DNA from: Microbacterium candidum
Lineage (GTDB): Bacteria; Actinomycetota; Actinomycetes; Actinomycetales; Microbacteriaceae
Reading direction: 5' to 3'
NCBI RefSeq assembly: GCF_030315975.1
Contig: NZ_JASXSZ010000003.1
Location: forward strand, 1-64,000
DNA: 64,000 nt
Part shown: positions 8,015-15,963 of the stretch, piece after piece
How positions within the stretch are numbered: the stretch's first letter is position 1
How the letters are laid out: the number at the start of each line of letters is the position of its first letter
Made by a program: the position numbers and the translations under genes
The notes under the pieces: generated by a model
The model's input: the letters and a program-made list of their open reading frames with translations, nothing else
Told to the model about the DNA's origin: nothing
Databases searched by the model: none

Positions 8015-8686
8015 ATGTCCGAGCGCCTTCTGTTCCCCGACCCGCTCGCCGCGGCCGACCTTCTGACCTTCGCCGGGCGGGCCGCACGGCTCGGCGAGGA
8101 CGCGGTCCGCCTGACCGCGGGAGGGGGGACGCTCGCGACCACCGCTGCCGCCCTCGCCCCCCGGGGGCTCTTCGACGCGACGCCGACGGTGCTGGGCCTG
8201 CGCGCGCTGCCGGTCGACCCCGAGCTGGAGTGCGACCTCGTGGTGGCGGCATCCGCCCTGCACGCCGCCGCGGATGACCGCACCGCCGTCGTCCTGCCCG
8301 AGACGGCGCTCGCGCCCGCGTGGGCAGGCATCGCGCCCCCGCGGTCCGGGTGGGAGCCGCGCGGCGAGATCGCCGCGGCTCAGCTCGCGGCGCGGGCGCA
8401 GTGGGGGATCGCCGCGGTCGCGGAGGCGGTGCCGACGGATGCGGGCGAGGATGCTGTCCGCGCGGTGCGCGCCCGCGTGTGGGGGGAGGTCGACGACACG
8501 CTCGCCGGACTCCCGCTCGGCGTCGCGTTCGCCGCTTTCACACTGGGCTTCATCGGCGGGTCGGAGCAGGCGCGTGTGCTGGCCTCGGGCCCGTGGACGC
8601 GCATCGCCCTCGCGCGCGGTCACGTCATCGTCCGCGGCCCGTCGGTCAGCGGCCTGACCCCTGTGCGTCCCACAGGACGCGCGTAG
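8015..8686 (+). CDS. Conserved hypothetical protein, Ala-rich
   Basis: Unrecognised protein of 223 residues, about a third alanine, with no signal peptide or clear membrane segment. Identifiable stretches are LLFPDPLAAADLLTF at the N terminus and LPLGVAFAAFTLGFIGGSEQAR near residue 170, which is amphipathic to hydrophobic. TAGTTT lies 7 nt before the ATG, so translation may be leaderless. It is divergent from tesB and followed by an intergenic palindromic repeat. Codon use is ordinary, so I take it as real. No function is offered. Confidence 0.7.
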   Translation: MSERLLFPDPLAAADLLTFAGRAARLGEDAVRLTAGGGTLATTAAALAPRGLFDATPTVLGLRALPVDPELECDLVVAASALHAAADDRTAVVLPETALAPAWAGIAPPRSGWEPRGEIAAAQLAARAQWGIAAVAEAVPTDAGEDAVRAVRARVWGEVDDTLAGLPLGVAFAAFTLGFIGGSEQARVLASGPWTRIALARGHVIVRGPSVSGLTPVRPTGRA

Positions 8687-8745
8687 GCGGACACCGCAGG
8701 CCGGCAAGGGTCGCGACCGCCTTCGCGCACGCCTGAGATCAGCGT

Positions 8746-8839
8746 GGTCGTTGAGCGAGCCTGCGAGTAGAAACGCGGCGAACGGGGCTCGCGACGTCGA
8801 CGCGTTTCGTCTCGGTCGTTCCTCCCGCGCTCGACGACC
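8746..8839. repeat. Bipartite palindromic interspersed repeat (family 1)
   Basis: GGTCGTTGAGCGAG at the left (arm 8746-8777) recurs inverted as the right arm 8801-8839, with GAAACGCG/CGCGTTTC at the inner ends and a 23-nt spacer. The arms are imperfect complements. A single arm of the same sequence occurs at 48231-48267. It fills the gap between the hypothetical gene ending at 8686 and the converging FAD gene; nothing else is seen there. It resembles REP-like elements of Microbacteriaceae. Confidence 0.75.
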
Positions 8840-8876
8840 GTTGCCAGCGGCAGGCCCGAAGACTCCCGCGATCGGT

Positions 8877-10541
8877 CTACAGTGCCGCGGCCACCGCGCG
8901 GCCCGCCGAACGTCCGGAGAACAGACATCCGCCGACGAAGGTGCCCTCGAGAGCACGGTAGCCGTGGACGCCGCCGCCGCCGAAGCCCGCCGCCTCGCCG
9001 GCCGCGTACAAGCCGGGGACCGGCTGTCCGTCGGCGCCGAGCGCGCGACCGGACAGATCGGTCTCGATTCCGCCGAGCGATTTGCGGGTGAGCACGTGGA
9101 GCTTCACGGCGATGAGGGGGCCCGCATCCCGGTCCTGGATGCGGTGGGGCGCCGCGACCCGGATGAGCTTGTCGCCCAGATACGAGCGTGCCGAGCGCAG
9201 CATCGCGATCTGCGCGTCCTTCGTGAAGTCGTTGTCCATCTCGCGGTCGCGCGCCTCGACCTCGCGACGGACGCGGTCGGCGTCGAGGTGCTCGCCTCCA
9301 GGGAGGGCCCGCATCCCCTCGATCAGTTCGTCGAGGGTGTCCCGCACGACGAAGTCGGCGCCCTGGTCGAGGAATGCCTGCACGGGGCCGGATGCGCCCT
9401 TGCCGAGGCGTGACTTCATGAGCAGCGAGACGTCCTTGCCGGTGAGGTCGGGATTCTGCTCGCTCCCGGAGAGCGTGAACTCCTTCTCGGCGATCCGCTG
9501 CGAGAGCACGAACCACGAGTGGTCGTGACCCGTGGCACGCAGGTGCGCGAGGGTGCCGAGGGTGTCGAAGCCGGGGAACAAGGGGACGGGCAGGCGTTCG
9601 CCGGTCGCGTCGAGCCAGATCGACGACGGTCCGGGCAGGATCCGGATGCCGTGCGACGGCCACACCGGATCCCAGTTCTGGATGCCTTCGACGTAGTGCC
9701 ACATGCGGTCCCCGTTGATGAGGCGCGCACCGGCCGCCGCGGCCGGCTCCTGCATCGACCCGTCGACGTAGGCCGGGACGCCGGTGATCATCGTCGCGGG
9801 CGGAGCGCCGAGGCTTGCCGGCCAGTTGCGCCGGACGAGGTCATGGTTCCCGCCGATGCCGCCGGACGTGATGATCGTCGCCCCCGCGGTCACGGAGAAC
9901 TCGCCGACGACTTCGCGCGACGTCGCGACTCCGCGCGCTGCGCCGGAGGGCGCGAGCACCTCCCCGGACGCTCCCGTCACGGTGCCGTCGACGGTCATCA
10001 GCGCCGTCACGCGGTGGCGCGGCAGGATCGTGACGAGACCGGCGCGCTCGCCTTCTTCGACCGCCGCGCGGAACGGCGCGACGATCCCGGGACCGGTGCC
10101 CCACGTGATGTGGAAGCGCGGCACCGAATTGCCGGGCCCGAGTGCCGTGTATCCGCCGCGCTCGGCCCAGCCGACGACGGGGAAGAACCCGACGCCCTTC
10201 TGGCGCAGCCAGGAGCGCTTCTCGCCGGCCGCGAACGCGAGGTAGGCCTCCGCCCATGCCTTCGGCCAGTGGTCGTCGTCGCGGTCGAAGCCTGCGGTGG
10301 CGAACCAGTCCTGGCGCGCGAGGTCGTAGGAGTCCTTGATGCCCATGCGGCGCTGCTCGGGCGAGTCGACGAAGAAGAGGCCGCCGAAGGACCACCACGC
10401 CTGGCCGCCGAGGTTCGAGCGGGGCTCCTGGTCGACGATGACGACCGTCTTGCCCGCCGCGGCGGCTTCGGATGCCGCGACGAGTCCGGACAGCCCCCAT
10501 CCGATCACGAGCACGTCGGCGGCATGGGTGGCAGAGGGCAT
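8877..10541 (-). CDS. FAD-binding dehydrogenase, KstD-like
   Basis: Flavoprotein of 554 residues in the fumarate reductase / 3-ketosteroid-dehydrogenase superfamily. The Rossmann motif VIGWGLSGLVAA near residue 12 and the dinucleotide helix IVDQEPRSNLGGQAWWSFGG bind FAD. The C-terminal cap returns to FAD with PGLYAAGEAAGFGGGGVHG. Substrate is unknown; the usual annotation is FAD-binding dehydrogenase, and no steroid gene cluster surrounds it. There is no signal peptide, so it is cytoplasmic. AAGGAG 5 nt upstream supports ATG 10541. The globin gene ends 29 nt upstream on the same strand. Confidence 0.85.
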   Translation of the reverse strand: MPSATHAADVLVIGWGLSGLVAASEAAAAGKTVVIVDQEPRSNLGGQAWWSFGGLFFVDSPEQRRMGIKDSYDLARQDWFATAGFDRDDDHWPKAWAEAYLAFAAGEKRSWLRQKGVGFFPVVGWAERGGYTALGPGNSVPRFHITWGTGPGIVAPFRAAVEEGERAGLVTILPRHRVTALMTVDGTVTGASGEVLAPSGAARGVATSREVVGEFSVTAGATIITSGGIGGNHDLVRRNWPASLGAPPATMITGVPAYVDGSMQEPAAAAGARLINGDRMWHYVEGIQNWDPVWPSHGIRILPGPSSIWLDATGERLPVPLFPGFDTLGTLAHLRATGHDHSWFVLSQRIAEKEFTLSGSEQNPDLTGKDVSLLMKSRLGKGASGPVQAFLDQGADFVVRDTLDELIEGMRALPGGEHLDADRVRREVEARDREMDNDFTKDAQIAMLRSARSYLGDKLIRVAAPHRIQDRDAGPLIAVKLHVLTRKSLGGIETDLSGRALGADGQPVPGLYAAGEAAGFGGGGVHGYRALEGTFVGGCLFSGRSAGRAVAAAL

Positions 10542-10570
10542 GTCGACTCCTTCGTCGGCGGGGAGGGTGA

Positions 10571-10999
10571 TCAGCGGGTGGTGTCGGGCTGCGTCGGAGA
10601 ACCGGCCGTCGGGGAGGGCTCGAACGTGTTCACCATCGCGAAAGCGGCACGCTGCAGGTAGTCCCACAGGGTCGCCTCGTGCAGGGGGGAGAGGCCGATC
10701 TCGTCGACGGCCGCTCGCATGTGGGCGAGCCAGCGGTCCCGCGCGTCGGGGTTGACGTGGAACGGCACGTGTCGCATCCGCAGGCGCGGGTGCCCGCGCT
10801 CCTCACTGTAGGTCGTCGGCCCGCCCCAGTACTGCTCGAGGAACATCGTGAGGCGGTGAGCGGCCGGCCCGAGATCCTCCTCGGGGTACATCGGACGCAG
10901 CACCTCGTCCTCGGCGACGCCGCGGTAGAACGCCTCCACGAGGCGCACGAACGTGTCGTGGCCGCCGACCTCTTCGTAGAACGTGATGACTTCGGTCAT
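10571..10999 (-). CDS. glbO: Group II truncated haemoglobin
   Basis: Haem protein of 142 residues with the 2-on-2 globin layout: FYEEVGGHDTFVRLVEAFYRGV, YPEEDLGPAAHRLTMFLEQYWGGP and RMRHVPFHVNPDARDRWL. The proximal His lies in RHVPFHV, and the WGGP turn with later Trp and Tyr residues is typical of group II (GlbO-like). It likely handles O2 or NO and peroxide chemistry in the cytoplasm. Its ATG overlaps the mscS stop (ATGA), so the two are translationally coupled. The Pro/Thr tail after residue 125 is probably disordered. Confidence 0.92.
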   Translation of the reverse strand: MTEVITFYEEVGGHDTFVRLVEAFYRGVAEDEVLRPMYPEEDLGPAAHRLTMFLEQYWGGPTTYSEERGHPRLRMRHVPFHVNPDARDRWLAHMRAAVDEIGLSPLHEATLWDYLQRAAFAMVNTFEPSPTAGSPTQPDTTR

Positions 11000-12087
11000 T
11001 GCGGCGACTCCTCCTGCGGGGGCTTCTTCTTGGGAGTGCGCTTGGGCTTCCACACCACGTCTGCGGGCGCGGCCGTGCCGGTGACCCCGACAGGCTTCGT
11101 CTTCGGCGGATTCGCGCCGCGCACGCGCTGGGCGGCCTCGAACCCGGTGAGGGTGATCGAGTTCAGCTGCGGCAGCTTCAGCCCGAGCTCGTCGATCGCG
11201 TGCTTCAGCCGCATCCTGAGCTCCCGTGCGACGTCGTCCTTCGCACCCGCGCGCGTCTTCATGACGAGACGGATGACGAGCGCGTCGCCCGAGATCGACT
11301 CGAGGCCCCAGATCTCCGGCTCCTCGATGACGCGGGTGCGCCACTTCGGGTCCTTCGCGATCGACTTGGCCGTCACGAGCATCGCCTTCTCGACCTCGTC
11401 GATGTCGGAATCCGTCGGCACGGCGAGGTCGACGATGACGCGCGACCAGCCGAGCGACATGTTGCCGATCCGCGTGATCTCGCCGTTGCGGACGTACCAG
11501 AGGGTGCCGTTGACGTCGCGCACCTGCGTGATGCGGACGCTGACCGACTCCACGATGCCGGTCGCGAGCCCGACGTCGACGACGTCGCCGATGCCGATCT
11601 GGTCCTCCGCGACGATGAAGATGCCGTTGAGGACGTCCTTGACGATGTTCTGCGCTCCGAAACCGAGGCCGGCGCCGATCGCGGCGGTCAGCAGGGTGAG
11701 CGAGCCGAGCGCTGTCGGAGCGAGGACATTCACGATCAGAAGGATCGCGATGATGACCGCCGTCACGTTCACGATGTTCTTCAGGATCGACCCGAGCGTG
11801 CGCGTGCGCTGCACGAGGCGCACCGACGCGAGCGGGGAGCGTTCGAGCGCCTGCGTGTCGTCGACGTTCGCCTTGTTCTTCGCGCTGCTGACGATGCGCC
11901 GGACGATCTTGCGGATCACGACGTGCAGGATCCAGACGATGAGGATCGTGACGACGATGATCGCCACAACCTGCACGAGGTTCGATCCGACGCCCCAGAG
12001 GAACTTTGCGGTGTCCTCCCAGAACTGCGGGCTCGTGGGATTGGGCGTGGTGGGCTCCGGTGTGGCGGCGAGAGGAATGATGCGCAT
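10996..12087 (-). CDS. mscS: Small-conductance mechanosensitive channel, MscS family
   Basis: Membrane channel of 363 residues releasing solutes on hypo-osmotic shock. TM1 is near residues 37-60, TM2 near 100-125, and the pore helix TM3 is the Gly/Ala-rich LTAAIGAGLGFGAQNIVKD. The beta domain follows (DQIGIGDVVDVGLATGIVES). The tail is Lys/Pro-rich (KRTPKKKPPQEE). TAGGCT with GGGAGG just ahead of ATG 12087 suggests its own promoter downstream of the response regulator gene, 36 nt away. The stop overlaps the globin start. Confidence 0.92.
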   Translation of the reverse strand: MRIIPLAATPEPTTPNPTSPQFWEDTAKFLWGVGSNLVQVVAIIVVTILIVWILHVVIRKIVRRIVSSAKNKANVDDTQALERSPLASVRLVQRTRTLGSILKNIVNVTAVIIAILLIVNVLAPTALGSLTLLTAAIGAGLGFGAQNIVKDVLNGIFIVAEDQIGIGDVVDVGLATGIVESVSVRITQVRDVNGTLWYVRNGEITRIGNMSLGWSRVIVDLAVPTDSDIDEVEKAMLVTAKSIAKDPKWRTRVIEEPEIWGLESISGDALVIRLVMKTRAGAKDDVARELRMRLKHAIDELGLKLPQLNSITLTGFEAAQRVRGANPPKTKPVGVTGTAAPADVVWKPKRTPKKKPPQEESPQ

Positions 12088-12123
12088 CGCCTCCCAGCCT
12101 AACGAGCGCGCCTTGGTGTCTCG

Positions 12124-12816
12124 TCAGAGGAGGGGCGGAAGCGGATCGCCGTCGCCCACGAGCCGGAGGCGGTGGGCGAGGATCACCGCGTGGACGCGGT
12201 CGCGGGCGCCGAGTTTCGCGAGGACCCGGCCGACATGGGTCTTCACCGTGGACTCGCTGAGGAACAGCTGCTGCGCGATCTCCGTGTTGGTGAGCCCGCG
12301 GCCCATGGCGAGGAAGACGTCGCGTTCGCGGTCGGTCAGGGTGCCTGTCGGGTCGTCGACGGCCGTCGGGGTCGGCTGCTCCGCGAGTCGCTCCAGCAGC
12401 AGGCGTGTGATGCGCGGCGAGAGGGGGATGTCCCCGCGGTGGACGGCGCGGACGGCGGCGGTCAGCTCCGCCCGCTGCGCGTCCTTCAGGAGAAAACCGC
12501 TCGCACCCGCCTCGAGGGCGCCGAACGCGTACTCGTCGAGGTCGAACGTCGTGAGCACGAGGACGCGCGTGTCGGGCACCTCGTGGACGATCTGGGCAGT
12601 CGCGGCGATGCCGTCGAGCACCGGCATCCGCACATCCATCAGCACGACGTCCGGGCGCAGCGTGCGCGCCAGGTTCGCGGCCTCCCGCCCGTCCCCCGCC
12701 TCGCCGACGACGATGAGGTCCGGCTCCGCCTCGAGCACCATGCGGAAGCCCACGCGGATGAGAGCCTGGTCGTCCGCGATCAGGATGTGGATCCCCTCGG
12801 GTCGTTCGTCCGTCAC
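12124..12816 (-). CDS. Response regulator, NarL/LuxR family
   Basis: Two-domain regulator of 230 residues. The receiver domain (1-125) has the acidic pocket in ILIADDQALIR, the phospho-acceptor Asp in VVLMDVRMPVLDG and the Lys of SGFLLKDAQ. The LuxR-type HTH (150-215) reads LTDRERDVFLAMGRGLTNTE then SESTVKTHVGRVLAKL. Its start overlaps the stop of the kinase gene by 4 nt. It probably controls the adjacent ABC exporter genes, as in LiaR/DesR-like cell-envelope systems. Confidence 0.93.
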   Translation of the reverse strand: MTDERPEGIHILIADDQALIRVGFRMVLEAEPDLIVVGEAGDGREAANLARTLRPDVVLMDVRMPVLDGIAATAQIVHEVPDTRVLVLTTFDLDEYAFGALEAGASGFLLKDAQRAELTAAVRAVHRGDIPLSPRITRLLLERLAEQPTPTAVDDPTGTLTDRERDVFLAMGRGLTNTEIAQQLFLSESTVKTHVGRVLAKLGARDRVHAVILAHRLRLVGDGDPLPPLL

Positions 12817-14102
12817 GTCGGCTCCTCGGGGTCGGGGTGGGGGTGTGGCGCGGTCGCATCGGCGGAGGCGAGGGGCAGCGTTGCGGTGAGCTCCCAGCCG
12901 GTGTCGCCGTCGGGGCCTGCGGTTATTGTGCCGCCCATGTGCGCGACCCTCTCGGCCAGTCCGCGCAGGCCGAATCCGCCGGAGGGCTCTTCCGGCACCG
13001 CACCGTCGTTGCGTATCGCGATGGTCACGGCATCCGTCGTCTGGCCGATCGCGACTCGGATCGCGGTCGCCGCCGGCGCGTGCCGCATCGCGTTCGTGAC
13101 GCCCTCCTGGACGATGCGGCCGACGGCGTAGCGGGTCGCGTCGGGGAGATCGCCGCCACCCGTCACCGCGATGGTCGCGGGGAATCCCGCGCGCTGGGCC
13201 GCCGCCACCACCTCGTACGGTGAGACGGGCTCGAGGGGCGCCAGTGGGGCGTCCGCGTCTCCGTCGCGCAGCACCCCGAGCATCGTGCGCATCTCGGCGA
13301 GCGCTTCGCGGGCGGTGGCGGCCGCCGCATCCATCGCTCCCCGCGCCCGTCCGATGTCGGGCGTGGCGCTCGCCCCGTCGGCGAGAGCGACGATGACCGT
13401 CAGCGAGTGCGAGACCACGTCGTGCATCTCCCGTGCGATGCGGGCGCGCTCGTCTGCGGCGGCGAGCCGGGCGCGCTGGTCGCGTTCCACCACGAGCTGA
13501 CGCGAGCGGTCGATGATCGCCTCGAGGTACCGCCGCCGGTTGCCGACATTGATGCCGACGAGGGCGCCGATCAGTCCCGCGACTGCGGCGGCGATCAAAG
13601 AGTTCACCGCATTCTGGAGGGACACGGCCGTCGTCACGACGCCGAGGGCGCCGGCGAGGGCGATGGCCCCCATGCCGGCGCCGTAGGCGACCCAGCAGAG
13701 CCTCGTCGAACCGTAGACGGCGACGGCGTACATCGGGATGGTGAGGAAGGGCGAGCCGGCCGCCGACGGGTAGCCGAGCAGCAGGATCAGCATCCCGATG
13801 CCGAGCGCGTAGGGAACCAGGGGCCAGCGCCGTCGCAGCATCAACGAGCCCGCCGCCGCGACGGCGATCACGCTCGCCGCGATCGACAGACCGGAAGCAG
13901 TGGCCGCCGACAGCTCCTCCGCGCCCGATACCGTGCGCCCCGGAGCCGCGGTGGCCACCGCGACCAGCAGACCGAGCAGCGTGACCAGGATGTCGGTGAG
14001 CAGCGGATGCCGCGCCCAGAACCTCCGGATCACGCCCGGCGGACGTGGAAGCCGCAGCTCCACGTCCGCCGTAGCGGGCGCGGAGCCGCGGGAGACCGAC
14101 AT
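12813..14102 (-). CDS. Sensor histidine kinase, HisKA_3 type
   Basis: Membrane kinase of 429 residues. About five hydrophobic segments fill residues 30-180. The dimerisation/phospho-acceptor box ARIAREMHDVVSHSLTVI follows, with phospho-His in EMHDVV, and the HATPase domain has EGVTNAMRHAP and GGFGLRGLAERV. There is no large extracellular domain, so it resembles intramembrane-sensing kinases that monitor the envelope or an attached transporter. ATG 14102 is chosen because upstream sequence is permease intergenic. Its stop overlaps the regulator start (ATGA); the ABC permease ends 11 nt upstream. Confidence 0.92.
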   Translation of the reverse strand: MSVSRGSAPATADVELRLPRPPGVIRRFWARHPLLTDILVTLLGLLVAVATAAPGRTVSGAEELSAATASGLSIAASVIAVAAAGSLMLRRRWPLVPYALGIGMLILLLGYPSAAGSPFLTIPMYAVAVYGSTRLCWVAYGAGMGAIALAGALGVVTTAVSLQNAVNSLIAAAVAGLIGALVGINVGNRRRYLEAIIDRSRQLVVERDQRARLAAADERARIAREMHDVVSHSLTVIVALADGASATPDIGRARGAMDAAAATAREALAEMRTMLGVLRDGDADAPLAPLEPVSPYEVVAAAQRAGFPATIAVTGGGDLPDATRYAVGRIVQEGVTNAMRHAPAATAIRVAIGQTTDAVTIAIRNDGAVPEEPSGGFGLRGLAERVAHMGGTITAGPDGDTGWELTATLPLASADATAPHPHPDPEEPT

Positions 14103-14112
14103 GCGGCCGACT

Positions 14113-14919
14113 CTACGCGTCGCGGGTGCGCAGGACGCCCCAGCCGATGAGGAGCGGGATGAGCGCCCAGCCGGCCAGTGCGAGCAGAGACGGCCCGAGG
14201 TCGTGGGCACCGGGGGCGGTCAGGGCGCTCGCGGCGTTCATGGGCAGGTACTTGCCCAGGTCGACGACCCACCGCCAGCCCTCGCCGGCCATCGAGAAGA
14301 GGCTCGTCACGATCGGCAGCACGAACAGCACGCCGACGGTGGCCGCGATCGCACCGGCGCCGTTGCGGATGATGAATCCGAAACCGAGGCCGATGAGGGT
14401 GAACGCGACCATCGACAGCACGCCGAACGCCAGCGGCACGATCGAGTCGGCCGGCGTCGACCAGTCGATGCCGTGCGTGAAGATCGGCGCCGTCGCGAGG
14501 ATGGCGATCGCGTAGATGACGGCGGTCACGACCGCCATGAGCGCGGCGACGACGACGGCCTTGGACAGGACGACGGCGCCGCGACGCGGTTCGGCTGTGA
14601 GTGTCGAACGGATCATGCCCGTCGAATACTCACCCGTGATCACGATGGCTCCGAGGATGCCCGCGACGAGCATGGTGAACTGCGTCGGCATCAGGATCGC
14701 GCCCACGGCCTGGAAGCCGACGCCGAAGCCCGCGGAGGCGCCGGCGATCATCATCGAGATGGCGATCGACAGCACCGCGGCGACGGCGAGCGACCACCAC
14801 GTGGAGCGGACGGTGACGATCTTGATCCACTCGCTGCGCAGCACGTGTCCGAAGCTCAGGCGGTACGGCGAGGCGGTCGTGCGCGAGCGGGTCGTGGGCT
14901 CGGTGGCGAGGGCGGTCAT
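14113..14919 (-). CDS. ABC transporter permease, ABC-2 type
   Basis: Integral membrane subunit of 268 residues with six predicted helices and the ABC-2 hallmark GEYSTGMIRSTLTAEPRRG between TM2 and TM3. N-terminal residues 1-30 are cytoplasmic. AAGGAGATCTC stands before ATG 14919, and the start overlaps the ATPase stop. With the ATPase it should form an exporter, perhaps for an antimicrobial peptide or lipid, given the coupled kinase and regulator; that substrate is inference. Confidence 0.9.
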   Translation of the reverse strand: MTALATEPTTRSRTTASPYRLSFGHVLRSEWIKIVTVRSTWWSLAVAAVLSIAISMMIAGASAGFGVGFQAVGAILMPTQFTMLVAGILGAIVITGEYSTGMIRSTLTAEPRRGAVVLSKAVVVAALMAVVTAVIYAIAILATAPIFTHGIDWSTPADSIVPLAFGVLSMVAFTLIGLGFGFIIRNGAGAIAATVGVLFVLPIVTSLFSMAGEGWRWVVDLGKYLPMNAASALTAPGAHDLGPSLLALAGWALIPLLIGWGVLRTRDA

Positions 14920-15827
14920 GAGATCTCCTTGGACTTGTACTCGACGGCGTCGCCCGTGAGCGCGAGATACGCGTCTTCGAGGGAGCCGGTTCGGGGTGTG
15001 AGCTCGTGCACCGGGATGCCGAGGGATGCGGCGAGGTCGCCGATCGCGGCCGCGGTGACGCCGCTGATGTCGGCGACTCCGGGATCGGCGGCGGTCACCG
15101 TCACGTCGGGGCCGGCGACGGCCGTCACGAGGTCGCTGAGGCGCGGCGAGCGGACGCGCACCGTGTTGCTCGTCCACGCGCGCACGAGGTCGGTGAGGTC
15201 GGCGTCGGCGAGCACCCGGCCGCGGCCGAGCACGATGACGTGGTCGGCCGTCTGGGACATCTCGCTCATCAGGTGGCTGGAGAGCAGGACCGTTCGGCCC
15301 TCGGAGGCGAGGTAGCGGACGAACTGGCGCACCCAGCGCACGCCCTCGGGGTCGAGCCCGTTGACGGGCTCGTCGAGGATCAGCGTGTGCGGATCGCCGA
15401 GCAGCGCCGCCGCGATCCCGAGGCGCTGGCCCATCCCGAGGGAGAACTTGCCTGCGCGCTTGTTCGCGACCGATCCGATCCCGGTGAGCTCGATGACCTC
15501 GTCGACGCGTGCGCGGCCGATGCCGTGTGTCGCGGCCATCGCACGCAGGTGATTGCGGGCGGTGCGGCCGGTGTGGACCGCTTTCGCGTCCAGCAGCACG
15601 CCGACCTCGGCGATGGGTGCGCGCAGCTTCGCGTATGCGGTGCCGTTGACCGTGACGGCGCCGGCCGTCGGCCGGTCGAGGCCGACGATCATCCGCATGG
15701 TGGTGGACTTGCCCGCGCCGTTGGGTCCGAGGAATCCGGTGACCTTCCCGGGCTGCACGGTGAACGAGACGTCGGAGACCGCGGTCTTGTCCCCGAACCG
15801 TTTGGTGAGCTGTTCTGCGACGATCAT
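14916..15827 (-). CDS. ABC transporter ATP-binding protein
   Basis: ATPase of 303 residues for the ABC-2 exporter. It shows Walker A GPNGAGKSTTMRMI, a shortened signature FSLGMGQRLGIAAAL, Walker B LILDEPVNGLDP and the switch histidine in VLLSSHLMSEM. The C-terminal 80 residues form the extra domain of DrrA/BcrA-like exporters. ATG 15827 is chosen: TAGCGT lies 7 nt upstream, so the transcript is probably leaderless and begins the ABC-kinase-regulator operon here. In-frame GTG codons at 15836 and 15833 would overlap that box. Confidence 0.93.
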   Translation of the reverse strand: MIVAEQLTKRFGDKTAVSDVSFTVQPGKVTGFLGPNGAGKSTTMRMIVGLDRPTAGAVTVNGTAYAKLRAPIAEVGVLLDAKAVHTGRTARNHLRAMAATHGIGRARVDEVIELTGIGSVANKRAGKFSLGMGQRLGIAAALLGDPHTLILDEPVNGLDPEGVRWVRQFVRYLASEGRTVLLSSHLMSEMSQTADHVIVLGRGRVLADADLTDLVRAWTSNTVRVRSPRLSDLVTAVAGPDVTVTAADPGVADISGVTAAAIGDLAASLGIPVHELTPRTGSLEDAYLALTGDAVEYKSKEIS

Positions 15828-15920
15828 GTCCACCACGCTATGAGCAGCCTGTGTGCGAGCGCATCCGCCTCAAGACTGAATCCCGCGCGGTCGCGTGGTA
15901 CCACGGTGCCGAAACAGAAA

Positions 15921-15952
15921 GGATGCCTCGGCCCGCACAGGCCGAGGCATCC
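15921..15952. terminator. Intrinsic-type terminator hairpin
   Basis: Thirteen-base perfect stem GGATGCCTCGGCC / GGCCGAGGCATCC with a 6-nt loop (CGCACA), 11 nt beyond the pepN stop on the minus strand and followed there by a short run CTTTCTG. It should end pepN transcription before the ABC operon. Confidence 0.8.
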
Positions 15953-15963
15953 TTCGACGCGAC

